Of a stretch of 64,000 nucleotides of DNA, positions 50,999 to 60,614 are shown piece by piece (within the stretch, counting starts at the first letter, position 1; every line of letters begins with the position of its first letter). The stretch comes from Pedobacter gandavensis (GTDB taxonomy: Bacteria > Bacteroidota > Bacteroidia > Sphingobacteriales > Sphingobacteriaceae). The DNA lies in contig NZ_WNXC01000002.1 in assembly GCF_014172405.1 (NCBI RefSeq), positions 372,001 through 436,000 on the forward strand, in the 5' to 3' direction. The notes below the pieces were generated by a model. The model was not told the DNA's origin and made no database searches. It saw only the letters and a list, made by a program, of their open reading frames with translations. Made by a program: the position numbers and the translations under genes.

Positions 50999-51058
50999 TC
51001 CTGTTGTCATTTAAAATTTGTTAATTTATTCCCGTATTTTAAGATTATAAATCTATCA

Positions 51059-51709
51059 ATGGACATCTCTCAGCTCGAAACGCTAATAGAAACAGACAAA
51101 AAACAAGAGATTTCAGATTTGCTGAATAAGCATCCGGAACTGACCAGCCAAGAAACCAGTCATGGAATATCTCCATTATTACTCGCTTGTTATTATAAAA
51201 AACCGGCAACAGCAGGAATAATCGCTGGGTTTGCAAAAAACATCTCCCTCTTTGAGGCTTGCGCATTAGGAAAATTTAAAGAAACAGATGATTTACTGAC
51301 GCAACAACCAGAGCTCTTGAACTCCACTTCAAAAGACGGTTTCACAGCTTTAGGATTAGCGGCCTATTTCGGCCATGAGGAAATCATCAGGTTGTTACTA
51401 TTCAAAGGTGCTGATGCTAATATCCCTGCGAGTAATGGATTTAATGTTTTTCCTATCCACTCTGCTGTTGCCGCGAAAAGTTTTGCCATTACCAAAATGC
51501 TTTTAGAAGCAGGGGCTGATGTTAATGCTAAACAACAAGCTGGATTAACCGCATTACATGCTGCAGCACAAATTGGAAACATAGAAATTATCATCTTGTT
51601 ACTGGAACATGGTGCCGCTTTAGACATCAGAATGGAAGGTGGTAAATTACCAACAGATCTTGCTGAGGAGAAAGGATTTCCAGAAATTGCTGCTATTCTG
51701 AAGGTTTAA
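51059..51709 (+). CDS. Ankyrin repeat protein
   Basis: 216 residues with five to six ankyrin repeats. The clearest are DGFTALGLAAYFGHEEIIRLLLFKGADANIP (about 92-122) and AGLTALHAAAQIGNIEIIILLLEHGAALDI (about 160-190). There is no signal peptide. It should act as a cytoplasmic protein-binding scaffold; its partner is unknown. It converges with the PspC gene. Confidence 0.85.
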   Translation: MDISQLETLIETDKKQEISDLLNKHPELTSQETSHGISPLLLACYYKKPATAGIIAGFAKNISLFEACALGKFKETDDLLTQQPELLNSTSKDGFTALGLAAYFGHEEIIRLLLFKGADANIPASNGFNVFPIHSAVAAKSFAITKMLLEAGADVNAKQQAGLTALHAAAQIGNIEIIILLLEHGAALDIRMEGGKLPTDLAEEKGFPEIAAILKV

Positions 51710-51770
51710 GTATTCAGGGAATCTTTGAAGGTTTGGAAATGAGGGAACGATTTTCGATAGTACAGGAGGA

Positions 51771-51992
51771 TCAAACATCCCAGATTCTTAACCTGATCTT
51801 TTTCACATAATGTCTAACATCTAATACCAATGCTGCAAGGATGTAAAAAATAATCGGAAAACCAACTGCCAAAAAAGAAGCGTAAATGAAAAACAGTCTG
51901 ATTTTACTGATCGACATATTTAGCCTTTCAGCAAGATAAGTACAGACCCCAAAACTTTGCTTTTCAAAAAAGGTAATGATACGTTGGAACAT
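51771..51992 (-). CDS. PspC-domain membrane protein
   Basis: 73 residues: an N-terminal PspC domain (GVCTYLAERLNMSISKIRLFFIYA) followed by one long membrane segment (about 38-58). PspC proteins link envelope stress to regulators; this short form has only the domain itself. It follows the DUF2851 gene after 1 bp and is the last gene of that operon. Confidence 0.8.
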   Translation of the reverse strand: MFQRIITFFEKQSFGVCTYLAERLNMSISKIRLFFIYASFLAVGFPIIFYILAALVLDVRHYVKKIRLRIWDV

Positions 51993-51993
51993 G

Positions 51994-53274
51994 TTATTGG
52001 TTTAATATCTTGATTCCGATACCACAATTTAAGCATTTTTTCTGAACGCAATAGTATTTATTAATTTGAAGCAAGGCCTGTGAGAAAAATGCGTTATCAA
52101 TACTGACTCCTGCTTGCTGGTAAGATTTGGTAATCACGTTGTTTTCAGCAGGGATCTTTTCTAATAATTGCAAGCCACGATTTATCAAATCTGGCTGATC
52201 AGAATATTTACCATAAGCGGATATAAAAAGACAAATCGCGTTAATAATCAAGTGAAAAACGGAACCTGATCCCAGCTGGATCTCTACTTTTTTTGCTTCT
52301 TTTTGAAAATGATAATGTGTCTTCCAATAAGGATTTACTGGAAGATTTTTTAGCATTTGCTGTAATTCTGGTAAATGCTCAATTTCCAACACTTTTGAAA
52401 ATAAACGATCTGATTTCAATAGTAAAGCGCAAAACTGAGCCAGTCTAAGCGTTGGGAAATTTTGCGGACGCATTCTTAGAAACTTCCATGCTCCTACACC
52501 GATGGGTATCAACCCATACTTCTTTTGCAAGAAACGATATTCCCTTTTCAATTTCTGGGGATAAGCATCTTTGAAGGTGCCAAATAAAAAACCGGCTTGT
52601 CCAAATACCAATGCTTCTACCTGCAAAGGATGGTCCAAATGCTTTCTAATCACTGCCAATGGCAAAGAAGCAGCTAAAAACTCAAAAGGAATCTCATTCA
52701 CCTTGAAGCCAAAGCTCTTGGCTAGAAAATGATAAAACGTGCTTTCCCAGTCTCCATTCACTTTAGCAAGCTGATCAAACACCAAGTCTGATTTTTGCGC
52801 CAGGCGTTCTATCATCATCCGAGATAACACCCCGTTCACGAGGATTGGGTCAATACCATGAATAAGTTTTTCACAAGGAAAGGTATGAATGGAATTGACT
52901 AAACCCTCAAAATTTGTTAAAAGACCTTCAGGGAATAAGTCTTTCAGAATCAATACAGGGATCTCGCTGCCATCCTTCCGATAAATCGGTTGATCATGTT
53001 CATAGACCACATGCAAGATCACTGCGACATAGCCAGGGTCATCTTGATGACCATGAGAAAACCAGTCGGAGGACTTCAGGTGAATTTCAACATCTCCAAT
53101 CCAGGTACGTTCACCGATACTAAGTTTGGCTTGACTAAAATCCGGTCCCGCATGCTTATTGGCCATTCCTACTGCCAATATAACAAGCGGCTCCCCTGTG
53201 GTACAGAAGAGATTTAATGCCTTGAACAGTCGGAATTGCCAAATAAAATGAAGAAAACTTTCGGGGAATCTCAC
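51994..53274 (-). CDS. DUF2851 family protein
   Basis: 426 residues. The N-terminal part, with GMANKHAGPDFSQAKLSIG and WIGDVEIHLKSSDW…VILHVVYEHD, is the DUF2851 signature found in Bacteroidota. The fold has restriction-endonuclease-like features in the family (remembered), but no function is proven. A C-terminal cysteine pair (CLNCG) is present. It lies 50 bp downstream of the transporter gene and 1 bp upstream of the PspC gene. Confidence 0.8.
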   Translation of the reverse strand: MRFPESFLHFIWQFRLFKALNLFCTTGEPLVILAVGMANKHAGPDFSQAKLSIGERTWIGDVEIHLKSSDWFSHGHQDDPGYVAVILHVVYEHDQPIYRKDGSEIPVLILKDLFPEGLLTNFEGLVNSIHTFPCEKLIHGIDPILVNGVLSRMMIERLAQKSDLVFDQLAKVNGDWESTFYHFLAKSFGFKVNEIPFEFLAASLPLAVIRKHLDHPLQVEALVFGQAGFLFGTFKDAYPQKLKREYRFLQKKYGLIPIGVGAWKFLRMRPQNFPTLRLAQFCALLLKSDRLFSKVLEIEHLPELQQMLKNLPVNPYWKTHYHFQKEAKKVEIQLGSGSVFHLIINAICLFISAYGKYSDQPDLINRGLQLLEKIPAENNVITKSYQQAGVSIDNAFFSQALLQINKYYCVQKKCLNCGIGIKILNQ

Positions 53275-53324
53275 GAAGTCTAACTTAACTATAAAGCGTT
53301 AAATTGTCATCATATAACATTAAA

Positions 53325-54215
53325 TTATTTTCTTCTGTAATTCGTAATAAACACCCCTGCAATAATCAAGATCGTTGCGATGATGATATCTACAGTAATC
53401 ACCTCGTCTAAAATCAGCCAGCCGAGAAACAGGGCAATCACAGTATTGAAATAGGTCAGGATGGAAACTTCTGTTGGAGAAACCCTTTTCAGTGCGTAAT
53501 GGTAACAGAAAAAGGTAAATACGGATCCGAAAATGGCCAGATAGGCTACTGCCATCAAGCTATGAAAGCTCCAATTACTAACTGAGGTTGGACCTGAAAA
53601 AAGAAAAGCCAGGGCAAACTGAGCAATTGCAGAAAATGCAAACTGGTAAAACAAATCCAGTAAGATATGATCAGATTTATGGCTATTTTTCTTGGTATAG
53701 ATGGTTCCAATTGTCCAGCCGCTAATCGCAAAGCAAAGAAACATGATCCCCGTTTTATAATTTGGATCGAGCAGTTCACTAATTCCATCTCTAAAGATGA
53801 AAACGACGCCAAGAAAAGCGATGACCACACCTAAAAAACCCTTCCAACTAGGTTTTTGTAAGCCCACCGCTACACAAGCCAAAAATACAACGAGTGGATT
53901 CAGGGAATTCAGCAGGGAAGTTAATCCGCTCGGAATTGTTTCTTCAGCAACGGTTACCATGCCATTCGCCATCACTACCATTAAAGTAGAAAGCATAATT
54001 TGCCTTCTAAGGTAGGCCCAACCCTTCCAGGCCAATTCTTTTCTATAGCTTAAAATCACCATTAGGATCAAAGAAGCCATAGTTTGCCGCATTGCAGCTA
54101 CAAACCAGGCAGGAATCGTTTCAACGGCTACACGAATACTGAGATAGGTAGTCCCCCAAACAATGGCGACTACCAATAACGCTCCAATAAGCTTTAAATC
54201 TGTTTTTTGGGTCAT
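53325..54215 (-). CDS. DMT-family transporter (EamA)
   Basis: 296 residues with ten predicted membrane helices in two EamA halves (about 5-140 and 150-290). The segment [26 protein letters not shown] is typical of the first half. It probably exports a small metabolite; the substrate cannot be told from sequence. It overlaps pyrF by 4 nt, which places it in the pyrF operon. Confidence 0.85.
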   Translation of the reverse strand: MTQKTDLKLIGALLVVAIVWGTTYLSIRVAVETIPAWFVAAMRQTMASLILMVILSYRKELAWKGWAYLRRQIMLSTLMVVMANGMVTVAEETIPSGLTSLLNSLNPLVVFLACVAVGLQKPSWKGFLGVVIAFLGVVFIFRDGISELLDPNYKTGIMFLCFAISGWTIGTIYTKKNSHKSDHILLDLFYQFAFSAIAQFALAFLFSGPTSVSNWSFHSLMAVAYLAIFGSVFTFFCYHYALKRVSPTEVSILTYFNTVIALFLGWLILDEVITVDIIIATILIIAGVFITNYRRK

Positions 54216-55042
54216 ATCAATTTAGCTGCCAACAGAATTGCTTCCATTTCCTGCTGCAATTTCAACGCCTCTTCCCTTGCACGTTCGGCAAAATCCTCGC
54301 CTTTACTTGCATAAATAATTCCTCTGGAAGAATTTACCAATAGCCCACATTCTTTATTTAAACCAAACTCGCAGACATCGGCTAAACTTCCACCTTGTGC
54401 ACCAACACCTGGAACCAATAAGAAATTATCTGGTGCCAGTCTCCTGATGTTTTGAAACTCCAGACCTCTGGTTGCACCAACTACATACATCATTTGTTCG
54501 CTATCTGCCCATTGAGAAGAGATGCGAATCACTTCTTCGTATAATTTTCCTTCTGGAGTTTTGTGCAATTGAAAGTCACTATGACCGGCATTTGAAGTTA
54601 GTGCTAACAAAATCACCCATTTATCTTTGTAATTTAAGAATGGGCTAACCGAATCTTTACCCATATATGGGGCAACGGTAACGGAGTCAAAACTCATATC
54701 CGACTTTGCCTCATTAAAAAAAGCATCCGCATACATCGCAGAAGTATTGCCAATATCTCCTCTTTTCGCATCTGCGATACTGAAAATATCTTCGGGCATA
54801 TATTGCCAGGTTTTAATCAATGTCTCCCAACCTTTCAATCCCATACACTCATAAAAAGCAGTGTTCGGTTTATAAGCCACGCACAAATCTTTGGTGGCAT
54901 CAATAATCTGCTTATTGAATTCTAAAACCGGATTTTCGTATTTTAGAAGGTGCGGAGGGATATTTTCTAATACCGGATCAAGGCCAACACACAAAAAAGA
55001 TTTTTTTATCTGGATCTGCTCAAATAGCTGTTTTTTATTCAT
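54212..55042 (-). CDS. pyrF: Orotidine-5'-phosphate decarboxylase
   Basis: 276 residues, the longer OMP decarboxylase type. The catalytic motif D91-A-K93-R-G-D96 ([13 protein letters not shown]) is intact, and [10 protein letters not shown] (phosphate binding) is at the usual distance. It converts OMP to UMP. An exact -7 box lies upstream at 55071-55078 (minus). It is the first gene of the operon with the DMT transporter. Confidence 0.92.
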   Translation of the reverse strand: MNKKQLFEQIQIKKSFLCVGLDPVLENIPPHLLKYENPVLEFNKQIIDATKDLCVAYKPNTAFYECMGLKGWETLIKTWQYMPEDIFSIADAKRGDIGNTSAMYADAFFNEAKSDMSFDSVTVAPYMGKDSVSPFLNYKDKWVILLALTSNAGHSDFQLHKTPEGKLYEEVIRISSQWADSEQMMYVVGATRGLEFQNIRRLAPDNFLLVPGVGAQGGSLADVCEFGLNKECGLLVNSSRGIIYASKGEDFAERAREEALKLQQEMEAILLAAKLI

Positions 55043-55070
55043 CTATGCGTAATTTTGAGTGCAAAGATGC

Positions 55071-55078
55071 CAAATTTA
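55071..55078 (-). promoter_or_regulatory. Candidate -7 box of the pyrF promoter
   Basis: TAAATTTG on the minus strand, exact consensus, 29 nt upstream of the pyrF start. The remaining gap to rho (55079-55314) is A/T-rich and shows no gene. Confidence 0.45.
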
Positions 55079-55314
55079 GTACTGATTTCAGTCGTGTTTT
55101 TAAACTTTTCAATGTAATTTTTATAAACATTTGAAAGTTTTTCTTGGAGATTAATTTACAAATACATACAATTGTGGCATAATTCTCTATAGTTTATCTG
55201 ATCATTCCAGAAAATCCCATAAAATATTGTTCCATACCATCTTTTATAAATGCATTTTTTGCTCTGTTCAATTGGATAAACACTTTTATTTAAAATATTC
55301 TCTACACCCATATA

Positions 55315-56979
55315 ATGTTTAACAAAACAGAATTAAATGAAAAGCTCACCGCTGAATTGCGGGAGATAGCTAAAACTCAAGGTATCCTAAATGCCGATGA
55401 GTTGCGTAAAGCTGAACTGGTTGAAATCATCTCCCAAATAACGGAGCAACAACCAACTGTTGCATCTGTTGAAAGTGATGTACCTGCAAAAGCGCCAAAG
55501 GTAAAAGCTGTAAAAGACAGCTCTGCTGAAAAATCTACCAGAAAAAGGATCAGAATAACGCCTAAAGAGGAAGAAGAAAGCAAGAACAATAACTTTAACA
55601 GGGCTGCATTATTTGACAATGAGCCGGCTCAGGTTCAGGCTCCGGCCCCGGTAGTAGCAGAAGAGAAAATCACTAACGCTCCAGAAACTGCTACAGAACA
55701 AGCTTCTACACCAGTTACTGCGGAAGTAAAAACTGAAACGGCAGCAACCCCTCAAACGGAAGTTAAAAAACAACGCCCGGTAAGAGAAGACAATAGGCCA
55801 CAGAAAGCACCTAACCAACACGCCAATCAGAAACAAAGCGAAAACAGTTATTCTAACCTGGATTTCGACAATACCATCACCAACGAAGGTGTATTAGAGA
55901 TTATGCCTGATGGTTATGGCTTCTTAAGATCTGCGGATTACAATTACCTATCTTCTCCGGATGATATTTATGTATCTCAATCTCAGATCAAATTATTTGG
56001 TTTGAAAACTGGTGATACGGTAAAAGGAAGTATCCGTCCTCCAAAGGAAGGCGAGAAATATTTCCCATTGGTAAGGGTAGAAACCATCAACGGACGTTTA
56101 CCTGCTGATGTAAGGGACCGTGTTCCTTTCGATTACCTGACACCACTATTCCCTACAGAAAGATTAAATCTGTTCACAGAAAGTAATAACTACTCAACCA
56201 GAATCATCGACTTATTTACTCCAATTGGTAAAGGACAACGTGGTCTGATTGTAGCGCAACCAAAAACCGGTAAAACCAATTTACTGAAAGAAGTTGCAAA
56301 TGCGATTGCTAAAAACCACCCGGAAGTTTACCTGATCATTTTATTGATCGATGAACGCCCAGAAGAGGTTACGGACATGGCAAGAAGCGTAAGAGCGGAA
56401 GTAATTGCTTCTACTTTTGATGAGCCTGCAGAAAGACACGTTAAAATTGCCAACATTGTTTTAGAAAAAGCAAAACGTCTGGTAGAATGTGGTCATGATG
56501 TGGTGATCTTATTGGATTCAATCACCAGATTGGCCAGAGCTTACAACACGACTGCTCCTGCTTCAGGAAAAATCCTTTCCGGTGGTGTGGATGCCAATGC
56601 ATTACACAAACCTAAACGTTTCTTCGGTGCTGCACGTAACATTGAAAGAGGTGGTTCATTGACCATCCTTGCTACTGCTTTAACAGATACCGGTTCGAAA
56701 ATGGACGAGGTAATCTTTGAAGAATTTAAAGGTACCGGTAACATGGAATTACAGTTGGATCGTAAATTATCTAACAAACGTATCTTCCCTGCAATTGACA
56801 TCACGGCATCAAGTACACGTAGAGACGATTTACTACACGATAGAGACACTTTACAACGTGTATGGATCTTACGTAATCACCTGGCAGACATGAATGCTCA
56901 GGAAGCCATGGAGTTTGTACAACAGCAAATCAGAAATACGAAAACCAATGAAGAGTTTTTGATTTCTATGAATAGCTAA
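55315..56979 (+). CDS. rho: Transcription termination factor Rho
   Basis: 554 residues. A Rho_N helical domain (about 5-48), a 130-residue low-complexity Pro/Glu/Ala/Thr/Lys insert typical for Bacteroidota Rho (about 50-180), the cold-shock-like RNA-binding domain ([14 protein letters not shown]…), and the hexameric helicase core with Walker [11 protein letters not shown] are in order. It ends transcription at Rho sites. It is 6 bp upstream of pssA. Confidence 0.95.
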   Translation: MFNKTELNEKLTAELREIAKTQGILNADELRKAELVEIISQITEQQPTVASVESDVPAKAPKVKAVKDSSAEKSTRKRIRITPKEEEESKNNNFNRAALFDNEPAQVQAPAPVVAEEKITNAPETATEQASTPVTAEVKTETAATPQTEVKKQRPVREDNRPQKAPNQHANQKQSENSYSNLDFDNTITNEGVLEIMPDGYGFLRSADYNYLSSPDDIYVSQSQIKLFGLKTGDTVKGSIRPPKEGEKYFPLVRVETINGRLPADVRDRVPFDYLTPLFPTERLNLFTESNNYSTRIIDLFTPIGKGQRGLIVAQPKTGKTNLLKEVANAIAKNHPEVYLIILLIDERPEEVTDMARSVRAEVIASTFDEPAERHVKIANIVLEKAKRLVECGHDVVILLDSITRLARAYNTTAPASGKILSGGVDANALHKPKRFFGAARNIERGGSLTILATALTDTGSKMDEVIFEEFKGTGNMELQLDRKLSNKRIFPAIDITASSTRRDDLLHDRDTLQRVWILRNHLADMNAQEAMEFVQQQIRNTKTNEEFLISMNS

Positions 56980-56985
56980 TTGGAA

Positions 56986-57702
56986 ATGATCATAAAACAA
57001 ATACCCAATGCCATTACCTCCGCGAACTTGTTTACCGGATGTATTGGCATTGTTTTCGCATTTAACCAGGACCTAAGATCGGCTGCATTGTGTATCCTGA
57101 TCTCCCTGTTCATCGATTTTTTTGATGGTTTTGCCGCACGCCTGTTAAAAGTGAGCGGGCCAATGGGTAAAGAACTGGATTCTTTAGCAGATATGGTGAG
57201 CTTTGGCGTATTGCCATCCGTGATCCTATTCCACATGGCACCAAAGTCATTTTTCGGATATGAAGCCTTCCCTATCCTTTCTTACTTAGCTTTTTTTGTA
57301 GCGGTATTTTCTGCTTACAGGCTAGCAAAGTTCAACCTGGATACCAGGCAAACTGATAAATTTATAGGTGTACCTACTCCGGCCATCTCCGCAGTGATCG
57401 CATCCGTACCTTTTATCTATGAAAGTGATGTGTTTTATTTCGACAGTTCTACCACAACCGTACTGTTATACCTGGCTTTTATTCCCCTGGCATGCTATTT
57501 ATTGGTTAGTGAGATTACCCTGATCGCTTTAAAATTTAAAAGCTTCGGCTTCTCTGAAAACACTTTCAGGTATACCCTTATTATCGCTTCTATCTTGTTA
57601 TTGGTGATCTTTAAATTTGTGGCGATCCCACTTATTTTAGTATTGTATATCGTTCTATCCATCATTGAGAATAGAACGACAAAAGTTAAAGCCGTTTCTT
57701 AA
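56986..57702 (+). CDS. pssA: CDP-diacylglycerol-serine O-phosphatidyltransferase
   Basis: 238 residues with about eight membrane segments. The CDP-alcohol phosphotransferase motif DG-x2-AR-x8-G-x3-D-x3-D is complete in DFFDGFAARLLKVSGPMGKELDSLADMVSFG. It makes phosphatidylserine from CDP-diacylglycerol and serine. The ATG at 56986 is preferred over an upstream TTG. The 3' end overlaps the convergent Hpt gene by 17 bp. Confidence 0.88.
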   Translation: MIIKQIPNAITSANLFTGCIGIVFAFNQDLRSAALCILISLFIDFFDGFAARLLKVSGPMGKELDSLADMVSFGVLPSVILFHMAPKSFFGYEAFPILSYLAFFVAVFSAYRLAKFNLDTRQTDKFIGVPTPAISAVIASVPFIYESDVFYFDSSTTTVLLYLAFIPLACYLLVSEITLIALKFKSFGFSENTFRYTLIIASILLLVIFKFVAIPLILVLYIVLSIIENRTTKVKAVS

Positions 57703-58066
57703 GATCGGCTTTAGCTTCATCCAATTGTCTGTATAAGACTGTGGCGAAATCGCAAAGCTCGTCAAATGCCAATGGCAATTCTGCAATATTATTCAATTCC
57801 CTGGCATTTCTTTCCATCATCTGCATATGATCTTTTGCATCCTCGCGTCCTACATAAGCAAAGGTGGGTTTGATTTTATGTGCGCAGCTTGAAGCTCTTG
57901 GCCAATCCTCATCCGCTATCGCCTTCCCCAGATCTGCCACATACGCAGGCGTTTGTGACTTAAAAAGGTCTAACATTTCTATGATAAATTCGGCGCTATC
58001 CCCAGACATATCTTTTAGATAGGTCAAGTCAAGTGGTTCGTTGTTCTTATTTGGATCGATCATCAA
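57686..58066 (-). CDS. Hpt-domain phosphotransfer protein
   Basis: 126 residues, a single Hpt four-helix domain. The phosphorylated histidine is H63 in CAHKIKPTFAYVG, the usual AHxLKG-type site. It would relay phosphate between a hybrid kinase and a response regulator. Translation may begin at either of two adjacent ATG codons (58066 or 58063). It lies 14 bp downstream of folK. Confidence 0.82.
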   Translation of the reverse strand: MMIDPNKNNEPLDLTYLKDMSGDSAEFIIEMLDLFKSQTPAYVADLGKAIADEDWPRASSCAHKIKPTFAYVGREDAKDHMQMMERNARELNNIAELPLAFDELCDFATVLYRQLDEAKADLKKRL

Positions 58067-58080
58067 ACAAATCTAATAAA

Positions 58081-58575
58081 TTAAATTTTTGTTACAGTTA
58101 AATTATCCTCTAATATAGCTAATATTTCTGATACACGTTTACCAATAACCGGATGAATTAACCCTCCTGCAATCTCTGCTAAGGGAACTAATACGAAATT
58201 TCGATACTGCATTTGTGGATGCGGAATTTGGAGTTCTGCTCCCATATCTACAATTTCATCCGCGTAAAACATCACATCAATATCAATCAGGCGAGCTCCC
58301 CACTTCTCCTTCCTCACCCTTCCTAATTCCGCTTCAATAGCCAATACAGCGTTCAAAACTTCCAACGGGCTTAGCTTGGTTTTCAGCCCCAGGGCCATAT
58401 TTATAAAGGAAGGCTGATCGGTTTTCCCCCAAGCTGCAGTCTCATAAAGTGACGACTGGGCAAACACCTCTCCCACCTTATTTCCAATCTGCAAAACGGC
58501 ATCATTGAGTAGCTCTTCTCTATCCCCTAAGTTACTCCCAAGTAACAAATAAACACTTTTACTGTCCAACTCCAT
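58081..58575 (-). CDS. folK: HPPK, 6-hydroxymethyl-7,8-dihydropterin pyrophosphokinase
   Basis: 164 residues. Family motifs LLLGSNLGDRE near the start and RLIDIDVMFYADE (about 96-108), which binds Mg-ATP, are present. It transfers pyrophosphate to the pterin in folate synthesis. It is divergent from sppA and upstream of the Hpt gene in the same direction. Confidence 0.93.
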   Translation of the reverse strand: MELDSKSVYLLLGSNLGDREELLNDAVLQIGNKVGEVFAQSSLYETAAWGKTDQPSFINMALGLKTKLSPLEVLNAVLAIEAELGRVRKEKWGARLIDIDVMFYADEIVDMGAELQIPHPQMQYRNFVLVPLAEIAGGLIHPVIGKRVSEILAILEDNLTVTKI

Positions 58576-58633
58576 ATAAAACCATCAGGCATTTTTTCTA
58601 CCTTTATTTACAAATTAAATATTTAACCAGCAA

Positions 58634-60409
58634 ATGAAAGAATTTTTTAAGTATGTTTTTGCAACTGTTGTAGGAGTTATTTTATCGATAGGGGTGTTCT
58701 TCATCTTGTTCATCGCAATTATCATAGGTATTATCTCTTCTATCGGTGAAGATAAATCGGTGATTGTCGATAATAATTCTGTTCTCTACCTTAACCTGGA
58801 TCAGGCCATTACCGAACGTACTTATAGCGATCCCCTATCCGACTTACCTATTGTGGGTTCAGAAGGAAAGAAAAGTATCGGTTTTACGGACGTCATCAAA
58901 GCCCTTAAGTCAGCTAAGTATGACGATAATATCAAATGTATTTACCTGAATGTTTCTTCCCCAAATGCTGGTTATGCCAATATGAGGGAAATTAGAGAAG
59001 CGCTGATCGACTTTAAAACCAGTAAAAAGAAAATCATAGCCTATAGTGAAGTCTATACACAAGGTGCTTATTACTTAGCCTCAGTGGCGGATAAAATATA
59101 TTTAAATCCACAAGGCGCATTAGAATTCAAAGGATTGAGTTCACAAACAGCCTTTTTTAAAGGAGCGCTGGATAAGCTAGGCATTGAAGCACAAATTATC
59201 CGTGTAGGTACTTATAAAAGTGCAGTAGAGCCATTCATTGACACCAAAATGAGTGATAAAAATCGTGAGCAAGTAACCGCTTATGTAAACGGGTTATATG
59301 ACACCTTCCTTGGTGACATATCAAAAAGCAGAAACATTTCTAAAGACAGTCTTTTCCAGATTGCCAACGATTATAAAATTCAAGAGCCAAAAGATGCTGA
59401 AAAGTATAAAATGGTAGATGGATTAAAGTATAAGGATGAAATTCTTGATGAGTTAAAATCGCTTAGCGGAACCAGTAAAAACAGTAATCTAACCACTGTC
59501 ACGATCAATGACTATGCAAAAAATGTCATTCTGGGAAGTAAAGGGAATACCAATAGAACAAAAATCGCCGTAATCTATGCGAATGGTGATATCATGGGCG
59601 GAGAAGGTAGCAATGATCAGATCGGATCGGAAAGAATTTCAAGAGCAATCAGAAAAGCCAGAACCGACACGAGCATTAAAGCCATTGTTTTAAGAGTAAA
59701 CTCACCAGGAGGTAGTGCCCTTGCTTCGGATGTGATCTGGAGAGAAGTAGTGCTGAGCAAAAAGGTGAAGCCAGTAATCGCTTCTTTTGGTAATGTCGCT
59801 GCATCTGGTGGATATTATATCGCTTGTGCTGCCGATTCTATCTTCGTACAACCCAATACCATTACCGGTTCAATTGGCGTGTTCGGAATCATTCCTAACT
59901 TCCAGAAGTTATTAAACACAGAGCTTGGAATTACATTTGACGGTGTGAAAACCGGCCAATATGCAGATATCATGAGTACTGTCCGTCCTATGACTGCTGG
60001 TGAAAGACTAATCGTTCAGAATGGAGTAAATCATGTGTACGATAGTTTTATTACCCGTGTAGCAGATGGACGTAAGAAAAGTAAAGCTTATATAGATGGC
60101 ATTGCAGGTGGACGCGTATGGATAGGTACCGATGCGGTAAAAATTGGCTTGGCAGACAGAACTGGTAGCTTCGAAGATGCCATTAAAGCTGCCGCTAAAA
60201 AGGCAAAAATCACTGACTATAGAATCGTAGAATATCCAGAAATGATCGATCCGATCAAAGCCTTATTGGAAAACTCTACCGATAAAATAAAAACCTATTA
60301 TGCCAAACAGGAATTTGGTGCCAATTACCTGATTTATCAGCAGATTAAAACTGCCATCTCAAAATCTGGTATACAAGCCAGAATGCCATTTGAAATCACC
60401 GTAAACTAA
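58634..60409 (+). CDS. sppA: Signal peptide peptidase SppA, 67K type
   Basis: 591 residues with one N-terminal membrane anchor (about 10-35). It contains two S49 domains. The catalytic dyad is K195 (GTYKSA) and S391 (GNVAASGGYYIACAA), equivalent to Lys209 and Ser409 of the E. coli enzyme. It degrades leftover signal peptides in the inner membrane. A box TACCTTTA upstream (about 58602) may be the -7 element. A strong terminator follows. Confidence 0.93.
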   Translation: MKEFFKYVFATVVGVILSIGVFFILFIAIIIGIISSIGEDKSVIVDNNSVLYLNLDQAITERTYSDPLSDLPIVGSEGKKSIGFTDVIKALKSAKYDDNIKCIYLNVSSPNAGYANMREIREALIDFKTSKKKIIAYSEVYTQGAYYLASVADKIYLNPQGALEFKGLSSQTAFFKGALDKLGIEAQIIRVGTYKSAVEPFIDTKMSDKNREQVTAYVNGLYDTFLGDISKSRNISKDSLFQIANDYKIQEPKDAEKYKMVDGLKYKDEILDELKSLSGTSKNSNLTTVTINDYAKNVILGSKGNTNRTKIAVIYANGDIMGGEGSNDQIGSERISRAIRKARTDTSIKAIVLRVNSPGGSALASDVIWREVVLSKKVKPVIASFGNVAASGGYYIACAADSIFVQPNTITGSIGVFGIIPNFQKLLNTELGITFDGVKTGQYADIMSTVRPMTAGERLIVQNGVNHVYDSFITRVADGRKKSKAYIDGIAGGRVWIGTDAVKIGLADRTGSFEDAIKAAAKKAKITDYRIVEYPEMIDPIKALLENSTDKIKTYYAKQEFGANYLIYQQIKTAISKSGIQARMPFEITVN

Positions 60410-60449
60410 TCGGGATAAGGCAATCAGGTTAAAATTGACCGTGTTTAAA

Positions 60450-60504
60450 AGGTCTGAATTTAAGCTACCAAATAGGAGGCTTAAATTCAGACCTCTTTTT
60501 TTTG
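60450..60504 (+). terminator. Strong Rho-independent terminator of sppA
   Basis: A perfect 16-bp stem, AGGTCTGAATTTAAGC (60450-60465) with its complement (60479-60494), is followed by C and a run of T. The T-run reaches about 60504. It ends the sppA transcript. Confidence 0.85.
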
Positions 60505-60614
60505 CAAACTTTTAGGACTTCAGTCATACAATTGTGATCATTATAAAGCAAGAAAGTCTTCACATTGTTAGTTTAATCGGAAAATCGGGGCTTTTTATTT
60601 AATTTAGCATCCCC